From the NCBI GenBank assembly GCA_016709495.1, contig JADJMS010000006.1, positions 124,001-188,000 on the forward strand: 64,000 nt of DNA, given 5' to 3'. This stretch comes from Candidatus Dechloromonas phosphorivorans. GTDB taxonomy: Bacteria; Pseudomonadota; Gammaproteobacteria; Burkholderiales; Rhodocyclaceae. The position numbers and the translations under genes were made by a program. How positions within the stretch are numbered: the stretch's first letter is position 1; every line of letters begins with the position of its first letter. Under the pieces are notes generated by a model. It saw only the letters and a program-made list of their open reading frames with translations. It searched no databases and was not told where the DNA came from. Of this stretch, positions 62,708-64,000 are shown in pieces.

Positions 62708-64000
62708 GCAAAGCAAAAACTATCAGTTTGGTACTCGGTGGCTTCGTCGCCGGTGCGTTCATCAGCCTGGGGCTGCCCGCAATGGCCGACAAGGAGGTCA
62801 AGCCTGGTCTGCCAATTGACGAACTACGCACCTTCGCCGAGGTTTACAGCGCGATCAAGCAGGGCTATGTCGAGCCGGTTGAAGACAAGAAGATGATCAC
62901 CAATGCCATCTCCGGCATGCTCTCAAATCTTGATCCGCACTCCGCCTATCTTGATGCCGATGCATTCAAGGATCTTCAGGTCGGCACGCAAGGCGAATTT
63001 GGTGGCCTCGGCATTGAAGTCGGCATGGAAGATGGTCTGGTCAAGGTCGTTTCACCTATCGAAGATACTCCGGCTTACCGCGCTGGCGTCAAATCGGGCG
63101 ACTTGATCTTCAAACTGGATGACACCCCGGTCAAGGGGCTGACCCTGAACGATGCCGTCAAGAAAATGCGCGGCAAACCAAAGACGCCGATCAAGCTTTC
63201 CATCATCCGCAAGGGTGAAACCAAACCGATTGAAATCACCCTGATCCGCGAAGTAATCAAGGTGCAAAGCGTCAAGTCCAAGCTCATCGAACCGGGTTAT
63301 GGTTGGGTGCGCGTGACTCAGTTCCAGGACCAGACGGTTGCCGAACTGGCCAAACAGGTAACCAATCTCTACAAGGACGGCAATCTGCGCGGCCTTGTGC
63401 TTGATCTGCGCAATGATCCGGGTGGTTTACTTAATGGCGCCATCGGCGTCTCCGCGGCTTTCCTCCCGCCGGAAGTAAAGATTGTTTCCACCGATGGTCG
63501 TACCGAAGATGCCAAGCAGGAATTCCTTGCCCGTCCGCGCGACTACCTGCGTGGCACCCGCGAAGATCCGTTACGCTCGCTGCCGACCGAGGTCAAGAAG
63601 GTGCCGATGGTCGTTCTGGTCAATGGCGGCTCGGCTTCCGCTTCGGAAATCGTCGCCGGCGCTCTGCAGGACTACAAACGCGCTGTCATCATGGGCACGC
63701 AAACCTTCGGCAAGGGCTCGGTTCAATCCGTACTGCCACTACCGGGCAATTCGGCCATCAAGCTGACCACCGCACGCTACTACACGCCGGAAGGCCGCTC
63801 GATTCAGGCCAAAGGTATTGTGCCGGACATTATTGTTGAGGAATCGCCGAACGGGAATGGCTCAGCCTCGCCGCGCCTGCGCGAAGCGGATCTTGATCGC
63901 CACCTGAGCAACGACAAGGAAAAGGAAGTCGCCAAGGAGCCGAGCAAACCGCAGGCAAAGCCAAGCACCAAGCCCGGCGCCAAGGACAAGGGCAACAAGG
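62704..64000 (+). CDS. Carboxy-terminal processing protease CtpA (partial, cut by window edge)
   Basis: The 432 visible residues form an S41 peptidase with an N-terminal signal segment (LVLGGFVAGAFISLGLPAMA), then LSNLDPHSAYLD, a PDZ domain (GEFGGLGIEVGMEDG, AYRAGVKSGDLI) and the catalytic core. The nucleophile Ser is in NGGSASASEIVAGAL and the Lys partner in FGKGSVQS. The Lys/Pro-rich tail has not reached a stop at base 64000. It is translationally coupled to envC; the pair is common in proteobacteria. It trims periplasmic proteins, including cell-wall hydrolases in relatives. Confidence 0.93.
   Translation, partial: MSKAKTISLVLGGFVAGAFISLGLPAMADKEVKPGLPIDELRTFAEVYSAIKQGYVEPVEDKKMITNAISGMLSNLDPHSAYLDADAFKDLQVGTQGEFGGLGIEVGMEDGLVKVVSPIEDTPAYRAGVKSGDLIFKLDDTPVKGLTLNDAVKKMRGKPKTPIKLSIIRKGETKPIEITLIREVIKVQSVKSKLIEPGYGWVRVTQFQDQTVAELAKQVTNLYKDGNLRGLVLDLRNDPGGLLNGAIGVSAAFLPPEVKIVSTDGRTEDAKQEFLARPRDYLRGTREDPLRSLPTEVKKVPMVVLVNGGSASASEIVAGALQDYKRAVIMGTQTFGKGSVQSVLPLPGNSAIKLTTARYYTPEGRSIQAKGIVPDIIVEESPNGNGSASPRLREADLDRHLSNDKEKEVAKEPSKPQAKPSTKPGAKDKGNK

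Noticed and set aside
1..64000. CRISPR array, prophage, toxin-antitoxin or defence island
   Set aside because: No spaced direct repeats, phage structural genes or nuclease/toxin families were seen; the content is housekeeping plus pilus genes.

Overview
The window reads as chromosomal DNA of a betaproteobacterium, most likely Rhodocyclales (Dechloromonas/Azonexus-like). The basis is the sequence itself: the order mlaFEDACB - ABC-2 exporter - bolA/ibaG - murA - his genes - hinT - tatABC, a GTP-dependent PEP carboxykinase beside a malic enzyme, a TRAP carboxylate transporter, and an MSHA-type pilus locus beside gpsA/secB. The genus is an inference. Coding density is very high. No stretch over about 300 bases lacks a gene; the longest gaps are 8850-9095 and 36516-36739. 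I found no insertion sequence, prophage, CRISPR array or rRNA. There is one tRNA (Pro, CGG).

Layout. 10-5336: a lut-type lactate oxidation operon on the minus strand (lutA, lutB, a half-length aldehyde dehydrogenase, a D-2-hydroxyacid dehydrogenase, lutC) with a divergent IclR regulator. 5376-12166: PBP7-type endopeptidase, malic enzyme, PEP carboxykinase and an aminotransferase. 12143-15848: ampD, pilR, pilS and a small zinc-ribbon membrane protein. 15957-23468: tRNA-Pro, polyprenyl diphosphate synthase, an Hpt/HD protein, tcdA, a metallo-beta-lactamase-fold hydrolase, a FAH-family enzyme, a Nif3-like protein, a DegS/AlgW-like protease and a class II glutamine amidotransferase. 23469-33339: tatCBA, hinT and the histidine genes. 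The his set is interrupted by a plus-strand hisC plus zinc-binding CZB gene and by a two-gene chromate transporter. 33384-36515: TRAP transporter and a cold-shock protein. 36740-43421: murA, ibaG, an ABC-2 exporter and the Mla lipid-asymmetry operon. 43496-58239: an MSHA-type type IV pilus locus with its own sigma-54 activator, ending in two unusual pilins. 58252-61169: a minus-strand operon arsR - rhodanese - grxC - secB - SH3 protein - gpsA. 61304-64000: envC and ctpA, the latter cut by the window edge.

Two things stand out. First, nine otherwise well-conserved genes carry small indels that split the reading frame (lutA, pbpG 5' end, pilS, hisE twice, hisC, mlaD, mshM, the giant pilin, gpsA). 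Most lie in short mononucleotide runs, which points to base-calling or assembly error more than to gene decay. Second, the pilus locus ends in an approximately 861-residue PilX/GspK-like minor pilin. It has a repeated globular module split by a long Ala/Ser/Thr-rich helical insert, and it is followed by a smaller pilin carrying the same module. The assembly ATPase of that locus has the paired MshEN motifs that bind cyclic di-GMP in known family members. This is the best candidate for an undescribed surface structure here.
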